A stretch of DNA of 5,006 bases from an uncultured Prevotella sp. (GCA_947303825.1 CAMYZK010000216.1:1-5006), one strand, 5' to 3'. Positions 1 to 5,006 are shown, counted from the stretch's first letter. Made by a program: numbers and translations. The notes: generated by a model not told the origin, from the sequence alone.

Positions 1-150
1 TGTTACCATTCCCCTCCCTTCAAGGGGAGGGGCAGGGGTGGGGTCTGTATTGTTACCATTCCCCTCCCTTCAAGGGGAGGGGCAGGGGTGGGGTCTGTAT
101 TGTTACCATTCCCCTCCCTTCAAGGGGAGGGGCAGGGGTGGGGTCTGTAT
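1..150. repeat. Three perfect 50-bp tandem copies of a G-rich palindromic repeat
   Basis: Units at 1-50, 51-100 and 101-150 are identical; the first five bases of a fourth copy follow at 151-155 before the match ends. The array may continue left of the window. Each unit holds an inverted repeat, CCCCTCCC / GGGAGGGG (11-18 with 25-32 in unit 1), with a tiny loop. The right arm runs into a G-quadruplex-type pattern on the + strand: four GGGG runs separated by 1, 2 and 1 bases (24-43, 74-93, 124-143). Palindromes of this CCCCTCCC...GGGAGGGG kind are common intergenic repeats in Bacteroidetes. Copies are normally dispersed, so an exact head-to-tail triplet suggests recent amplification. There are no spacers, so this is not CRISPR. 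Confidence 0.95.
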
Positions 151-163
151 TGTTATTATTCAT
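53..163 (-). other. Short leader ORF (36 codons) running into the G-rich repeats; probably not a real gene
   Basis: Downstream of the leftward promoter at 195-202, the first ATG (163-161, sequence MNNNNTDP...) opens a frame that enters the repeat array and stops at 53-55. Each 50-bp unit also carries its own ATG (109-107, 59-57, 9-7). Where the window lets it be followed, this opens an identical 18-codon frame that stops just after the next unit's ATG. Protein-like strings from such repeats are usually annotation artefacts. It is listed because it shows that no long leftward protein starts at 163. Any gene driven by this promoter must start left of the window, with the repeats in its leader. 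Confidence 0.2.
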
Positions 164-194
164 GTTTGTTTTCGTTTTATCGAAAAGAATGCTG

Positions 195-227
195 CAAAGT
201 TAGCAATTTTTTTGTTATACCATACAA
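195..227 (-). promoter_or_regulatory. Leftward Bacteroidetes-type promoter
   Basis: Reading the minus strand, TAACTTTG at 202-195 matches the TAnnTTTG -7 box of the Bacteroidetes primary sigma factor. A TTG at 227-225 lies 22 bases upstream, slightly far for the -33 element. Transcription would run left through the G-rich repeats. It is divergent from the promoter of the metallopeptidase-like gene. The -7 match is seen directly; activity is inferred. Confidence 0.5.
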
Positions 228-257
228 GAATTATGCTAATACAACTATAAAAAACGC

Positions 258-295
258 CCAAAAGTACCTCTCGAAGTATGCTTTTGGATTTTTTT
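258..295. terminator. Terminator-like hairpin between the divergent promoters
   Basis: CCAAAAG (258-264) pairs with CTTTTGG (281-287). The stem extends inward by TAC/GTA across a two-base bulge. It is followed by A and seven T on the + strand. On the minus strand the same hairpin is followed by GCG and then six T, so it could stop transcription either way. It lies upstream of the promoter at 321-349, so on the + strand it would block read-through from the left. Confidence 0.45.
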
Positions 296-320
296 CTGCT
301 TTTTTAGGACTTTTCTTGCC

Positions 321-349
321 TTGTATGTCATTGCAAATGATTACCTTTG
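321..349 (+). promoter_or_regulatory. Promoter of the HEVGH protein gene
   Basis: TACCTTTG at 342-349 fits the Bacteroidetes TAnnTTTG -7 box, with TTG at 321-323 eighteen bases upstream as the -33 element. The expected start of transcription is just downstream, giving a leader of roughly 20 bases before the ATG at 374. The leader is A-rich (AAAACAACAAAAATTACA) with no Shine-Dalgarno sequence, normal for this phylum. The TTG at 347 lies inside the -7 box and cannot be the translation start. Confidence 0.7.
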
Positions 350-373
350 TGCGCTAAAACAACAAAAATTACA

Positions 374-2566
374 ATGAAACACTTTTTAGGCTTATTATTT
401 GTCTTCTGTTCTTTTTCACTTTGCGCAAGTGCGCAGAAGACTGTCTACATCCCAAATGAATGGCGCAACCCCTGGCCGGCCGATTCGCTGCTCTATAAGG
501 AGAGCGACCCCGACGGCAAGTACACATGGTCGAAGACCAGAAGCGCAGAGAGCGACAATGTCATCATCTTCTGGGACAAGAACTACAAGAAGAATCCGAA
601 GGAGCTCTCGAAGAGCGACTTCTACTATGTAGATATTGACGACCTGCTACAGAAGTGCGAGGCCTTCTTCGACTTGGAGATAAACCAGCTGGGCTTTGTA
701 GACCCTCAGAAGTCTAATCTCGCTAAGTACAAGGTGATGGTGCTGATGAACCACACCACCGAGTGGACTTGCTATGGCGGCGGCTACGACTATCAGGTCT
801 CTGCCCTGTGGCTCAACCCCTCTACCTGCAAGCCCGTAGGTCACAGCGTGGCTCACGAGGTAGGCCACTCTTTCCACTATATGTGCTATGCCGAGCACAG
901 CAACCACCGCGAGTCGGACACCGACAACACCGGCTTCCACTTGGCATGCGGTAACGGACAGGCCATCTGGGAGCAGACCGCACAGTGGCAGGCAGCACAG
1001 TCATACCCCGAGCTGATGTTCGACCAGAGCATAGGCATCTTCCGCAACAGTCACAACTATGCCTTCTCGCACGAGTGGCACCGCTACCAGTCCTACTGGT
1101 TCCTCTACTTCCTGAATGAGTACTACAACGACATCACCACCGTGGCACAGGTGTGGAACCAGCCCATGACAGGACAGGTGAAGGGCAGCGCCTCCGACTT
1201 CAACCGGGCACTGATGAAGCTGAAAGGGCTTACCCCCCACGACCTCTACAAGCTCTATTTCGACTATGCCTGCCGTCTGGCTACATGGGACCTTGAGGCC
1301 TGCAAGCCATACCGTGACCCGTACATTGGCGACTTCGGCTATCGCTGCGTCCTTGTCGACGACCAAACGACAAACTCCCCAAACAACCAATACCAAGTGG
1401 CACTGGCCAGCTGTCCCCAAGGCACTGGTTTCAACGTCATTCCCCTGAAGGTACCTATGGCCGGTACCGAGGTGACTACCAGCCTTACGGCACTCAGCGT
1501 CGGGGCACCGCTGCTCGATGCCGACCCCGGGGAGTATCTTGACGGCAATTCCAGCTATACCAAGATAGCCCAGCGCAAATATGTGAGCGGTGGTGCCAAT
1601 GTGAGCCGTGGCTTCCGCATGGGCTATGTGGCACTGATGAACGACGGCACACGGCAGTATTTCTCTGCAGACAGCGTCTACTGCCAGAGCACCGGTCAGG
1701 ACAGCGGCGACTACAGCATGACCGTTCCTGAAGGCGTTAGCCGCCTGTGGCTTATCGTGTCGCCAGCCCTGAAGACCTACTACACCCACCGCTGGGACGA
1801 CAAGATAGACAAGGACGACATGTGGCCATACCGATTCTCCATCTCTGGCACTGACCTTGGCAGCAACGCCCTGGTCTACGCCTCTGCCACCATCGACGGC
1901 CGTGAGGTGAGCGACATAACCTTCACCTACGATGTCAGCTTCCCTTTCTCTTCCACCGATTATTATGGTGTCACGGCTACAGTAAGCGGACTTGCCTCGG
2001 CAGCCCTGGGCACCGCCTTCCAGATGCAGCCTACGGCCATCGCTTCCAAGATGCAGGCCTGGAGCTCACAAGGGCCTTCTAGCGGTAAGATACAGTTTTG
2101 TGCTGCCAACCCCGACGGCTCACTGGCCAACAGCGGCTCCACGGCCAACGGCTACGGCCATTGGTTTAATGCCACCGGCAGGGTGAGCAGCTTTGCCAAT
2201 GGCTATGTCTACTCAGAGTTCAACCCCAGCTCGCTGGTCTTCACCCTGGGACAGTATCCGGGCAAATGTACCAAGGGCAAGACATACACCATACGTCAGA
2301 CCCTGCGCTACCGCAAGGATGCCGGTACTACATGCGCCAATGCCAACTTCATCTTCAACATCACCATTGGTGGCACGGCATCGGCAACCCTGCAGCACAT
2401 TGACTACAACAACCCCACTGGCTTTGGCGACGCTGCGCCTCTAAATGATAAAGTACAAATGATAAACGATGACTGCTACGACCTGCAGGGCCGCAAATGG
2501 TCAAATGGTCAATTGTCAAATGCTCAAATGATAATTGCCAATGGGAAAAAGGTGATAGCAAAGTAG
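374..2566 (+). CDS. Secreted DUF6055-like HExxH protein with DUF4859-like domain and C-terminal tail
   Basis: Protein of 730 residues. I chose ATG 374 over the in-frame TTG at 347 because it follows the promoter and A-rich leader and opens directly into a signal peptide (MKHFLGLLFVF..., likely cut after A20 in ASA-Q). Residues about 20-320 resemble the DUF6055 family: a WTCYGGGYD stretch at 131-139, then H161-E-V-G-H165, the zinc-binding and catalytic motif of many metallopeptidases. E200 in IWEQTAQW is a possible third zinc ligand (gluzincin spacing). A beta-rich region follows. Residues about 520-668 look like DUF4859 (GHWFNATG, TLGQYPGKCTKGKTY). The end is a Prevotella-type tail: YDLQGRK at 702-708, NGKKVIAK at 723-730. 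The tail suggests export and surface or type IX-related sorting. Proteolysis is inferred from the motif only; the substrate is unknown. TAG stop, then a terminator. It appears monocistronic and intact. Confidence 0.85.
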   Translation: MKHFLGLLFVFCSFSLCASAQKTVYIPNEWRNPWPADSLLYKESDPDGKYTWSKTRSAESDNVIIFWDKNYKKNPKELSKSDFYYVDIDDLLQKCEAFFDLEINQLGFVDPQKSNLAKYKVMVLMNHTTEWTCYGGGYDYQVSALWLNPSTCKPVGHSVAHEVGHSFHYMCYAEHSNHRESDTDNTGFHLACGNGQAIWEQTAQWQAAQSYPELMFDQSIGIFRNSHNYAFSHEWHRYQSYWFLYFLNEYYNDITTVAQVWNQPMTGQVKGSASDFNRALMKLKGLTPHDLYKLYFDYACRLATWDLEACKPYRDPYIGDFGYRCVLVDDQTTNSPNNQYQVALASCPQGTGFNVIPLKVPMAGTEVTTSLTALSVGAPLLDADPGEYLDGNSSYTKIAQRKYVSGGANVSRGFRMGYVALMNDGTRQYFSADSVYCQSTGQDSGDYSMTVPEGVSRLWLIVSPALKTYYTHRWDDKIDKDDMWPYRFSISGTDLGSNALVYASATIDGREVSDITFTYDVSFPFSSTDYYGVTATVSGLASAALGTAFQMQPTAIASKMQAWSSQGPSSGKIQFCAANPDGSLANSGSTANGYGHWFNATGRVSSFANGYVYSEFNPSSLVFTLGQYPGKCTKGKTYTIRQTLRYRKDAGTTCANANFIFNITIGGTASATLQHIDYNNPTGFGDAAPLNDKVQMINDDCYDLQGRKWSNGQLSNAQMIIANGKKVIAK
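2494..2531 (+). repeat. Octamer-like tandem repeat inside the tail of the HEVGH protein
   Basis: After a partial CAAATGG (2494-2500) come TCAAATGG, TCAATTG, TCAAATGC and TCAAATGA (2501-2531), a 7-8 base period. It encodes WSNGQLSNAQ (residues 709-718) plus the next residues, inside the loop between YDLQGRK and NGKKVIAK. Similar TCAATTG-type short repeats are familiar from Bacteroidetes spacers, so this looks like spacer-type DNA within a coding sequence. The reading frame is kept. Confidence 0.75.
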
Positions 2567-2592
2567 TCATACTCGGCAGCAACCGGCCAACT

Positions 2593-2634
2593 AAAAAAGA
2601 GTTCTTACCCCCCGAGGGCAAGAACTCTTTTTTT
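2593..2634. terminator. Bidirectional intrinsic terminator between convergent genes
   Basis: AAAAAAGAGTTCTT (2593-2606) pairs perfectly with AAGAACTCTTTTTT (2620-2633), a 14-bp stem. Inside it, CCC/GGG can add pairs past one mismatch. The A-run on one side and the T-run on the other give a U-tract on either strand. It starts 26 bases after the TAG of the HEVGH gene and lies just past the end of the convergent CARDB-like pseudogene, serving both. Confidence 0.9.
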
Positions 2635-2653
2635 AAAACTGGTAGGTTCCAGA

Positions 2654-3625
2654 CTAGCGCATCATTACCTTCTTGTTGTTGATGATATACATCTGGCCCC
2701 TCCCTTGATATGGGAAGCCCCTGCGAACGTTGTTCACCTTCTTGCCGCTGAGGTTGTATATCTGCACGTCCTCACCATAGATGGCCTTGATAGCAGCGAT
2801 GCCTGTAGGTACATCGTACGACTTGGTCATGGTGTTGTCGTCGGGAGTGGCGTCGCCCTATACAGTGACAACGGCCTTCACCTCCAGCTCGCCTGCTGCC
2901 AGCACGTCGGTAGCGATGGCAATGGTGCACATGCCCGACTCGCCAGCCTTGGCCGATACGGTGCCGCTGCCCAGTACGGCTTCACCAGCATACATTGTGA
3001 CGGGTGCGTCGTTGACATCAACATTACCGTTGTTCTGAACGAACAGGGTGAGATAGTTGGTCTCCACGTCAAGACTCAGCGACCCCTGTATGGCAGTGAT
3101 GGCCAGGTCGATGACCTCGGGAACTGGCTCCTCCTTGAAGGTTACGCTAACCTCGGTCTGTGCCTGTCCGGCCACCTGTACGAAGAATGATGCTGTGCCA
3201 GTCTCATAGGCAGCGATGGGGAAGGTGAAGGTGACTTCCTTCTCCTCGCCGGCAGCCAGCGCGTCGATGGTCTGTGTGGCAATGACACCGTTGTTCCAAA
3301 GGTTGAGCACCACGTTCTGTGCGGCCACCTCGCTGGTGTTCTTCACCGTGACGGCAATCTCTATCTTCTCTGCGGGCAGCTGGACGGTGACGTTCTGGGC
3401 AGTCAGCTCGAAGGTGGGCTCGGCAGCCTTCTTGGTGAAGGTGACTGCCTTGGCCTCGGTCTTCACGGTCTCGGCATTGTCGGCTGTCAGGGCTAGATAT
3501 ACCTGGTGCTCGCCAGGGGTAAGTCTCTCAAGGTTGTACCTCACGTTCTTCCATCCTTCTTCTCCTGTGGCTATGGTGCCCAGGCTGATGGCCGTATTCT
3601 CAGTGTTGTCTACATAGACGGGCTC
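2654..3625 (-). pseudogene. Degraded CARDB-like surface protein gene: no start codon, in-frame TAG, intact tail
   Basis: The frame is open leftward from GAG at 3625, stops at TAG 2860-2858 after 255 codons, then continues 67 codons in the same frame to TAG 2656-2654. No ATG exists in the first 190 or so codons. The frame extends to a TTG at 3661, but that lies inside a promoter-like -7 box. The front of the gene (signal peptide and main domain) seems lost. What remains is the end of a beta-rich domain, two similar beta-sandwich repeats resembling CARDB adhesion domains (about 3421-3167 and 3115-2861, motifs VTVKNTSEVAAQNV and LFVQNNGNVDVNDA), then past the stop a linker and the tail IYNLSGKKV...MYIINNKKVMMR. 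The tail matches that of the convergent HEVGH protein in type. CARDB is a fold-level guess; the original function cannot be told. The fragment up to the first TAG might be annotated elsewhere as a hypothetical protein. Confidence 0.75.
2693..2716 (-). repeat. 24-base insert in the pseudogene's tail resembling half of the G-rich palindrome
   Basis: On the minus strand this stretch encodes FPYQGRGQ, separating NNVRRG from MYIINNKKV where similar tails run straight on. It contains CAAGGGAGGGGCCAG, which matches CAAGGGGAGGGGCAG of the left-edge repeat (21-35) apart from one missing G and one extra C. The other arm is eroded. I read it as a decayed copy of the same repeat family; the match is short, so chance is possible. 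Confidence 0.55.
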
Positions 3626-3658
3626 TTTTTTTTTTGATAGTTTGTTACAAATTGGGTG

Positions 3659-3666
3659 CAAAGATA
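3659..3666 (-). promoter_or_regulatory. Promoter-like -7 box upstream of the start-less pseudogene
   Basis: On the minus strand TATCTTTG (3666-3659) matches TAnnTTTG. No clear -33 TTG lies at the usual distance. Downstream come 23 bases, a run of ten A (3635-3626) and then the pseudogene frame, with no start codon. It is probably the surviving promoter of the original gene. It sits 53 bases after the amidase stop, where only a weak five-pair hairpin (AGTTT/AAACT) is visible. Confidence 0.5.
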
Positions 3667-3719
3667 GTCATTTCTTTACAAAAAGACGAATAAAAAGTGA
3701 AAATAGTTTCAAAAAACTT

Positions 3720-4511
3720 CTAATCTTGTTGCAGAAGGTGACAGTTGAGCAAGGTGCTGTCGGCATCGTCGAGCACGGGGAATTTGCGGCGGAACCGCCG
3801 CAGCTCCTCCATGTCGAGCTCTGTCGTGGCCACCTCTTCCTTGGCAGGCGTACACGCGGCGATGGTACGACCGTAGGCGTTGATAACCACCGAGTCGCCC
3901 ACATACTCGCACACCTTGTCGCTGCCCACCATGTTCACCCCCACCACAAAGCACTGGTTCTCCAGGGCGCGTGCCTTCAGCAGGGTCTGCCACACGTCAC
4001 GGCGGCTGGCGGGCCAGTTGGCCACATAGATAATGGCGTCGTAGTCGCCAACGTTGCGCGAGAACACCGGGAAGCGCAGGTCGTAGCACACCTGCAGCAG
4101 GAAGCGCACCCCACGCCACGCCGTCACCACGCGCCGCTCGCCTGCCACATACTCGTCGGTCTCACCGGCATAGCCAAAGAGATGGCGCTTGTCGTAGTAG
4201 TCATAGCTGCCATCGGGACGTACAAAGAAGAGACGGTTGCGCAGCCGTCCTGCCTCGTCTACCGCTGCCATGCTGCCGGCAATGGCGGCATCAAGGCGAC
4301 GGGCCTGCTGTTGCATCCAGGCCAGCGTCTTAGGCCACTGCGCTGTGGCCTGCTCCTTAGACCCCTCGGCCATGAAGCCCGTGGCAAAGGTCTCGGCAAG
4401 AACATAGAGGTCGGCACCAGGCTGCTGGTCCAATAGTGTGGTGAGATGGCCGAGGTTACTCTCTGGCTCGTTCCACCTGATGGCGTGCTGTACGATGGCT
4501 GTCTTCACCAT
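3720..4511 (-). CDS. yafV: Nitrilase-superfamily omega-amidase, YafV/Nit2 type
   Basis: 263 residues, the usual length for this branch. Known family members hydrolyse alpha-ketoglutaramate and alpha-ketosuccinamate to the 2-oxo acid and ammonia, clearing products of glutamine and asparagine transamination in the cytosol. The catalytic set is present: E40 (LAETFATGF), K108 (YDKRHLF), C142 (QVCYDLRFP), and a second Glu, E117. Further matches to E. coli YafV as I recall it are YVANWPASR (162-170), ARALENQ (180-186), VGSD (195-198), GDSVVIN (205-211) and RRKFPVLDDAD (241-251). There is no signal peptide. ATG 4511 gives the family-typical start MVKTAIVQHA; an ATG at 4515 is in another frame. It has its own promoter box at 4540-4533 and appears monocistronic, followed only by the pseudogene. 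The symbol is assigned by resemblance; substrate range could differ. Confidence 0.93.
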   Translation of the reverse strand: MVKTAIVQHAIRWNEPESNLGHLTTLLDQQPGADLYVLAETFATGFMAEGSKEQATAQWPKTLAWMQQQARRLDAAIAGSMAAVDEAGRLRNRLFFVRPDGSYDYYDKRHLFGYAGETDEYVAGERRVVTAWRGVRFLLQVCYDLRFPVFSRNVGDYDAIIYVANWPASRRDVWQTLLKARALENQCFVVGVNMVGSDKVCEYVGDSVVINAYGRTIAACTPAKEEVATTELDMEELRRFRRKFPVLDDADSTLLNCHLLQQD

Positions 4512-4532
4512 ACATTATAATAATATGTGTTG

Positions 4533-4540
4533 CAAAATTA
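4533..4540 (-). promoter_or_regulatory. Promoter -7 box of the omega-amidase gene
   Basis: TAATTTTG on the minus strand (4540-4533) matches TAnnTTTG, 21 bases before the ATG at 4511. This leaves a very short AT-rich leader without a Shine-Dalgarno sequence. The -33 element is not clear; GTTTCC about 20 bases upstream is the nearest candidate. Confidence 0.6.
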
Positions 4541-4649
4541 CAAACTTTTCCGAGATGGAAACAGATCTTGCCGCAAATTTATGGTTTTTCTTTCAAAAAG
4601 CAAGCGATAGTACCCCCTTTTCTACATCATTTAACATAAAAATACTACT

Positions 4650-4670
4650 AACTCGTAACTCATAACTCAC
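4650..4670. repeat. Three heptamer repeats (AACTCGT, AACTCAT, AACTCAC)
   Basis: AACTCGT (4650-4656), AACTCAT (4657-4663) and AACTCAC (4664-4670) form a perfect seven-base period with variation only in the last two bases. Short arrays of this kind are common in Bacteroidetes spacers. It marks the change from plain AT-rich spacer to the hairpin-rich stretch. Confidence 0.8.
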
Positions 4671-4736
4671 TATATATGGACATTCAGCAGTGTGAATGGG
4701 ATGACACCATGCACGCGTATATTTATATGTTATAAA

Positions 4737-4765
4737 CACCAGTAGTACTACTCATGCTACTGGTG
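4737..4765. repeat. Inverted repeat CACCAGTAG / CTACTGGTG with nested palindrome
   Basis: The nine-base arms (4737-4745 and 4757-4765) are perfect, with an 11-base loop. The left arm overlaps a perfect 12-base palindrome, AGTAGTACTACT (4741-4752), so two alternative hairpins compete. The right arm continues into TGGTGCTACT, repeated exactly at 4827-4836. Confidence 0.8.
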
Positions 4766-4869
4766 CTACTAGCCACTGATTTTCAGTAAGTTAGCGGCAG
4801 TGTCAATATGTTCATCGCGCTACCGATGGTGCTACTGGCACTACCCATAAAAAAGGCTGCGCGCTACCA

Positions 4870-4890
4870 AGTAAAACAAGTTGTTTTACT
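4870..4890. repeat. 21-base perfect palindrome (operator-like)
   Basis: Arms AGTAAAACAA (4870-4879) and TTGTTTTACT (4881-4890) are perfect inverted copies around a single central G. With almost no loop it suits a dimeric DNA-binding protein better than an RNA hairpin. No T-run follows, so it is not a terminator. No regulator gene is visible nearby. Confidence 0.75.
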
Positions 4891-4896
4891 GAAAAA

Positions 4897-4962
4897 GGAG
4901 CCTCCATGTTACAAAAAAGGAACCTCCCTGTCACCAAGAAGGGCCTCCTTTTTGCAAAATGA
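4897..4962. repeat. Three imperfect 22-base tandem repeats
   Basis: Units at 4897-4918, 4919-4940 and 4941-4962 each begin GGAGCCTCC, GGAACCTCC or GGGCCTCC and end in an A-rich stretch (ACAAAAAA, ACCAAGAA, GCAAAATGA). The first two keep a TGTTAC/TGTCAC core. AAAAAGGAG at 4892-4900 and CTCCTTTTT at 4945-4953 are also inverted with respect to each other, so the array can fold back on itself. Confidence 0.7.
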
Positions 4963-4965
4963 GCA

Positions 4966-4985
4966 GAGTTTTTTCACTAAAACTC
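4966..4985. repeat. Hairpin GAGTTTT / AAAACTC
   Basis: Seven-base perfect arms at 4966-4972 and 4979-4985 with a six-base loop (TTCACT). It has no following T-run on either strand and so is not a standard terminator. It directly follows the 22-base repeats and may belong to the same element. Confidence 0.6.
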
Positions 4986-5006
4986 GTGCCCTTTTCGTTG
5001 CTGACC

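Larger units (their letters stand above)
4516..5006. other. Repeat-rich, apparently non-coding region
   Basis: No convincing gene lies in these 491 bases. From 4541 to 4680 the DNA is AT-rich spacer with a heptamer repeat. From 4681 onward short hairpins follow closely: CATTCA/TGAATG (4681-4686, 4693-4698), CACCAGTAG/CTACTGGTG (4737-4765), ACTGA/TCAGT (4775-4787) and CATCG/CGATG (4813-4828). Then come a 21-base palindrome, a 22-base triple repeat and a last hairpin. Short direct repeats link parts of it: TGGTGCTACT at 4761-4770 and 4827-4836, and CGCGCTACC at 4816-4824 and 4860-4868. It may be the edge of a repetitive or mobile element, or a structured leader for a gene beyond the window. Confidence 0.6.
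4808..5006 (+). other. Possible partial ORF running off the right edge; doubtful
   Basis: From ATG 4808 (a second ATG at 4826) the frame stays open for 66 codons to the window end, beginning MFIALPMVLLALPIKKAARY. It runs across the palindrome, the triple repeat and the hairpin. It has no Bacteroidetes promoter close upstream, and it uses codons such as CTA, ATA and AGG unlike the GC-rich neighbours. The 22-base repeat is not a multiple of three, so the three copies are read in different frames. I think it is more likely open by chance. Confidence 0.15.

Noticed and set aside
1..150. CRISPR array
   Set aside because: The three units are identical along their whole 50 bases and abut directly, with no unique spacers; no cas genes are present.
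38..357. Small + strand ORFs (70 and 89 codons) across the G-rich repeats
   Set aside because: They translate the repeat in shifting frames and then AT-rich spacer containing a terminator-like hairpin and a promoter. They have no promoter of their own in view.
374..436. Lipoprotein signal peptide
   Set aside because: The cysteine at residue 17 is preceded by F-S-L, a poor lipobox; the ASA-Q site at residue 20 fits ordinary signal peptidase cleavage better.
1001..1789. 262-codon antisense ORF within the HEVGH protein gene
   Set aside because: It is a shadow produced by the GC-rich codon use of the real gene; the + frame has a signal peptide, motifs and a tail, and the antisense frame has none.
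2858..2860. Recoded TAG (phage-like alternative genetic code)
   Set aside because: Other genes here end correctly at TAG right after conserved C-termini, so TAG is a working stop in this genome; no phage genes are present.
2705..3190. 161-codon + strand ORF opposite the pseudogene
   Set aside because: It mirrors the CARDB-like frame on the other strand and has no promoter or recognisable protein features; it also crosses tail codons that clearly read on the minus strand.
3642..4436. 264-codon + strand ORF opposite the amidase gene
   Set aside because: The minus frame has the complete nitrilase catalytic set and high similarity to YafV; the + frame is its complement.
4438..4665. 75-codon + strand ORF at the amidase gene's 5' end
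   Set aside because: It begins inside the amidase gene and runs through its promoter into AT-rich spacer; there is no promoter or recognisable protein.

Overview
The window looks like chromosomal DNA from a Bacteroidetes bacterium, most likely Prevotella or a close relative. Several signs point this way. Four promoter-like TAnnTTTG -7 boxes sit ahead of gene starts or gene remnants. Starts lack a Shine-Dalgarno sequence and have A-rich leaders. Genes are GC-rich in AT-rich spacers. Two reading frames end in the short Prevotella-type tail (Y-[DN]-L-x-G-[RK]-K ... NGKKV or NNKKV). The genus is inferred from style and protein resemblance, not from a search.

Layout, left to right. Positions 1-150 hold three perfect copies of a 50-bp G-rich palindromic repeat. 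Positions 151-373 are an AT-rich spacer with a leftward promoter, a hairpin followed by T-runs on both strands, and a rightward promoter. Positions 374-2566 (+) encode a secreted protein of about 730 residues with an HEVGH zinc-peptidase-like motif (DUF6055-like), a DUF4859-like domain and a C-terminal tail. Positions 2593-2634 form a strong bidirectional terminator. Positions 2654-3625 (-) are a degraded gene for a CARDB-like surface protein: it has a promoter-like box, no start codon, an in-frame TAG and an intact tail. Positions 3720-4511 (-) encode an intact nitrilase-family omega-amidase of the YafV/Nit2 type. Positions 4516-5006 are mostly non-coding and dense in short direct and inverted repeats.

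The genes do not form an obvious pathway. The amidase is a cytosolic housekeeping (metabolite repair) enzyme. The other two are or were exported proteins sharing the same kind of tail. The most unusual observation is that both tails carry repeat-like DNA at the same place, the loop between the Y-[DN]-L-x-G-[RK]-K strand and the final NGKKV/NNKKV strand. One insert is a run of TCAAATGG-type octamers. The other resembles a decayed half-copy of the G-rich palindrome found at the left edge. I see no CRISPR, tRNA, rRNA, transposase or recognisable defence system.
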